Source: RYN-230 sp963829725 (GTDB lineage: Bacteria; Actinomycetota; Actinomycetes; Streptosporangiales; Streptosporangiaceae). Taken from it: a DNA stretch of 64,000 bases. Location of the stretch: the NCBI GenBank assembly GCA_963829725.1, contig CAWHJW010000005.1, positions 899,047 to 963,046 on the forward strand. The letters are read 5' to 3'. A model generated the notes under the pieces. It saw only the letters and a list, made by a program, of their open reading frames with translations, was not told where the DNA came from and did no database searches. Made by a program: the position numbers and the translations under genes. This document shows positions 61,590 to 64,000 of this stretch, one piece after another. How positions within the stretch are numbered: the stretch's first letter is position 1; each line of letters opens with the position of its first letter.

Positions 61590-64000
61590 GGACTCCACAT
61601 AGAGAGGTATTTCACGCAATGCCGGGGTGGGGTTTGACCTGGTAGCGCAGGGCGAGATCGGTGCCCGGGTAGCGGGCCTGGGCTTGGGTGAGCTGGTCGC
61701 AGAGGGTGGCCAGGGCCTGGGTGCGCCGGGGGGCGGTGAGCGGGTCGAGGCGGATGAGCAGTTCGCCGTGGCCGGGGATGATGTCGCCGGAGCCGGTGAG
61801 GGCTTCGCGGATGAGGGCGTAGGCTTCGTCGCCGGCGCGGGCGTAGTGGCCGTCCAGGGCGCGGGCCAGGGCGGTTTCGGCGTTGTAGGCGGCCATCCGG
61901 ATGGCGTGGGTGATCTGCTTGACCTCGGTGTCCAGCCGGACCATGTCCGGGGCGATCTCGCCGAGGCGGATGCGGGCGGGGACGGCTGCCGCGGCGTCCT
62001 GGGCGGCGTGGAGTTCAGCCCAGGCGGCCTCGGCCGGGGCGTCCAGGGCGTTGATCATCTGGTTGGTGATGGTGACGGGCTGGCCGGGCGGCGGGTTGCG
62101 CAGGGCTGCCAGGCTGGCGTCGCGCTGGGCCTGGGCTGCGGCGGCGAGGATCTCGGCGTGGCGGACCTGGGCGGCGGCGGCTTTCTTGGCCGGGTTGGGG
62201 ACCAGCCGGCCTGGGTCGTCGGGCGTGGCGGCGTGGGAGTCCAGGGCGTCCAGCGCGAAGTGGGTGCGGGCGTAGCGGAAGTAGTTCTCCTCCCGCCACC
62301 GTGAGGTCAGCCGCCAGCAGACTTCCCCGGCGGCCAGGTCGGTGCGGGAGGTCAGCGCGTGGATCTGCCGGGTCCCGCCGCCGCGGGCAGGGACGCGGCG
62401 GGTGACCTGCCGCAGGCTGACCGTCTGCCCCTTGCGCGGCCCTTGGCTGATGGTCAGGGTGATCGTGGTGCCGGCCAGGTCATAGTGGTGCTCCCGGCCC
62501 CGGTCATCGGCGCAGGTGATGGTGGTGAACTCGTCCGCCGGGACATCGGGGGCCGGGCCCTTCCGCCAGGTCAGCAGGTCGAACTGCGCCTCGGTGATGT
62601 CGGCGAACAGGGCCGGGGACCAGCCGCCCCGGTCAAAGCACACCGTCACGCGCCGCCCGTCACCCGCCACCTGCCGCAGCTGCGGGAGCAGCCGACGCAG
62701 CTCGCCGGCCAGCGAGTCCGACGGCTCGGCGACGACCATGAACACCGGGTCGCCGTGCTGGCTGGTGACCCAGGTCTCCGCGGTGGCCGGGGCGGGGAAC
62801 TTCAGCCTGGCGATGTGCATCTTCTGCACGTCCCGGGTGCCGTAGTAGGCGCGCGCGTGCCCGTCAACATAGAGGAACCCCAGCGCCTGGGGGCGGGCGG
62901 CGGCGTGCCGGCGGGCCAGCGCCATGATCAGGTCCGCGGCCTTGCCGGCCGCGGCGAGCTCGCCGAGCTTGCGGCGGATCGTCTTGACTTCCGGTGCCCG
63001 GTCCAGGCCCAGCACCCGGCCCAGCGCCGCGGGCGGGACCCTGGTGGCGCCTTCGGCCCGGGGCTCGCCGGCCAGGGCCAGGAACACCACGGTCAGCAGC
63101 GTGGCAGCCAGCCCGTAGTAGCCGTCGCGGAGCTGGCCGTAGACCTGCCGGGCGGCCTGCAGCAGCCCGGTTGCCTCCAGCGCGGGCAGCGCCAGCAGCA
63201 GCCCGGCCAGCGGGTACCGGGCACCGGGCGCGAAGACCGGCTCGGCGCCCTCGCCGAGCAGCCCCCACCGGGCCAGCACCCGCTCCCCGTCCCGCCGCAC
63301 CGGGTCCGGCAGCACGGGCAGCGGCTCGCCTGCGGCCGCCCTCTCGCCGTCCGGCTGCTCAGGCACGCTGCCCTGGCCGGCGCCACCGCTGGCGGGCGGG
63401 GCCTGGCCGCCCGGACCGACCCGGCCCAGCGCGCTGCGGACGGTGAACGTCAACACCCCGGTCGCCGCCGCGATCTGCCGCAACGTCTGGCCATCAGCGT
63501 CCAGTTCCGCGATCCGGGCTGCCAGCGCGGGCGTCAGCTTCGACGCGCCCTTCGGCCCGCGGCGGGCCGGGACCAGCCCGGCCACCCCGCCCGCGGCCAC
63601 CGCCTGGTCCCACCGCCAGATGGTGGCCGGATCCACCCCGAACGCCTCCGCCACCTGCCCCTGCGAGGCGGCCCGCAGCCGGACCAGCTGCACCGCGGCC
63701 AGCCGTCGGCCCGCCTCGTCCCCGGCATCCCACGCGAAGGTGGCCAGCCCGTGCACCGCGACCAGCCCGCCGTCCTCGCCAGCCAGCAGGCCCACCCCCG
63801 GGGCGATCTCCGCCGCCCCGGTCGGCAGCAGCGGGAGAGGAACCTGGCTGAGCATACGAGCCATGATCCACCATCCCGCCAGGCCGATCGTCTTGCAAGA
63901 ATTTTCTCACAAATCGGGCGAGCAGGACACGAGCGACACGCCGTAAACGCAGATCAGCCCGCCTCGATCACCAAGGCAGCTGGCTCTATATCAGGAGTCC
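61590..64000 (-). mobile_element. Insertion sequence with imperfect inverted repeats
   Basis: The left end at 61590 reads GGACTCCACATAGAG. The right end, read inward from 64000, is GGACTCCTGATATAGAG: the first seven bases are identical, then ATAGAG after a two-base offset. They enclose a single transposase gene (61612-63864). The right repeat coincides with the last base of the window, so any target-site duplication cannot be checked. The length of at least 2.4 kb is large for a single-gene IS. Confidence 0.75.
61612..63864 (-). CDS. Large DDE transposase (750 aa)
   Basis: From ATG 63864. The N-terminal helix-turn-helix segments (LRAASQGQVAEAFGVDPATI with WRWDQAVAAGGVAGLVPARR, and LDADGQTLRQIAAATGVLTF) resemble helix-turn-helix domains used to bind IS ends. 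The RNase-H core has Asp334 (LYVDGHARAYYG), Asp411 (VCFDRGGWSPALF) and Glu525/526 (WREENYFRYARTHF), the last in an IS4-like YREK-type setting. An extended helical C-terminal region ends LRYQVKPHPGIA. It catalyses cut or copy transposition of the element. The frame is intact, so it may be active. The C-terminus is repeated in the remnant at 60783-60899. Confidence 0.88.
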   Translation of the reverse strand: MARMLSQVPLPLLPTGAAEIAPGVGLLAGEDGGLVAVHGLATFAWDAGDEAGRRLAAVQLVRLRAASQGQVAEAFGVDPATIWRWDQAVAAGGVAGLVPARRGPKGASKLTPALAARIAELDADGQTLRQIAAATGVLTFTVRSALGRVGPGGQAPPASGGAGQGSVPEQPDGERAAAGEPLPVLPDPVRRDGERVLARWGLLGEGAEPVFAPGARYPLAGLLLALPALEATGLLQAARQVYGQLRDGYYGLAATLLTVVFLALAGEPRAEGATRVPPAALGRVLGLDRAPEVKTIRRKLGELAAAGKAADLIMALARRHAAARPQALGFLYVDGHARAYYGTRDVQKMHIARLKFPAPATAETWVTSQHGDPVFMVVAEPSDSLAGELRRLLPQLRQVAGDGRRVTVCFDRGGWSPALFADITEAQFDLLTWRKGPAPDVPADEFTTITCADDRGREHHYDLAGTTITLTISQGPRKGQTVSLRQVTRRVPARGGGTRQIHALTSRTDLAAGEVCWRLTSRWREENYFRYARTHFALDALDSHAATPDDPGRLVPNPAKKAAAAQVRHAEILAAAAQAQRDASLAALRNPPPGQPVTITNQMINALDAPAEAAWAELHAAQDAAAAVPARIRLGEIAPDMVRLDTEVKQITHAIRMAAYNAETALARALDGHYARAGDEAYALIREALTGSGDIIPGHGELLIRLDPLTAPRRTQALATLCDQLTQAQARYPGTDLALRYQVKPHPGIA

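Overview
The window is very GC-rich, gene-dense DNA from a high-GC actinomycete. Lineage markers include a WhiB-type Fe-S regulator, a DUF3040 protein, a mycothiol-dependent maleylpyruvate-isomerase-family protein, a DUF3068 protein, a SpoIIE-type phosphatase and frequent GTG/TTG starts. The content is compatible with a soil actinomycete of the Streptosporangiales/Streptomycetales type, but the sequence alone does not fix the genus. I recognised no rRNA, tRNA or CRISPR array.

Layout. 0-5.5 kb: housekeeping and envelope genes (holin-family protein, flavin monooxygenase-like enzyme, lipoprotein, L,D-transpeptidase, RluA pseudouridine synthase). 5.6-8.9 kb: a 342-bp direct repeat, made of the 3' end of a hypothetical gene, brackets a complete HigB-HigA toxin-antitoxin pair, a truncated Ser/Thr kinase and a secreted-protein remnant. 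9-15.2 kb: a multiply frameshifted hypothetical gene, LigD-type DNA ligase, broken LacI regulator, mycothiol-dependent enzyme, frameshifted RelE/coiled-coil/XRE protein and an MTHFS-like protein. 15.3-19.6 kb: MarR regulator with a divergent cupin and a clear double operator, thioesterase, methyltransferase and a frameshifted PAS-GAF-PP2C phosphatase. 20-24.2 kb: a decaying aromatic-acid (phenylacetate-type) catabolic island, with an intact TetR regulator and PaaI thioesterase next to a broken acyl-CoA ligase, a broken hydrolase and a broken PaaN. 24.2-28.7 kb: STAS protein, small proteins, fatty-acid desaturase, cold-shock protein and DEAD-box helicase, a plausible cold/membrane adaptation group. 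29-38.9 kb: glutamate decarboxylase, redox enzymes, a MOSC-reductase-ferredoxin fusion and a large LuxR-family ATPase coupled to it. 39-45.4 kb: WhiB, DUF3040, a large orphan FtsX-like permease, several gene remnants and small ORFs.

45.4-57 kb is the most coherent functional block: an OleD-like SDR, a WS/DGAT acyltransferase, two overlapping OleA/KAS III-like thiolase-fold genes (the first with a full Cys-His-Asn triad, the second with only the Cys), an OleB-like alpha/beta-hydrolase, an aldehyde dehydrogenase, a GMC oxidoreductase with a His/Asp-rich N-terminus, and a long-chain acyl-CoA synthetase. It looks like a long-chain acyl condensation and neutral-lipid pathway (ketone, olefin, beta-lactone or wax type) using a heterodimeric condensing enzyme. 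57-64 kb: DUF3068 protein, NTF2-like protein, FKBP isomerase, membrane GAF protein, an integrase fragment joined to an IS remnant, and an almost complete IS with a 750-residue DDE transposase whose right inverted repeat coincides with the end of the window.

Many genes carry single-base indels, often in G/C runs, and some also carry nonsense codons or internal deletions. Either the region is decaying, or part of this is long-read assembly error. Frameshifted genes are labelled pseudogene with that caveat.
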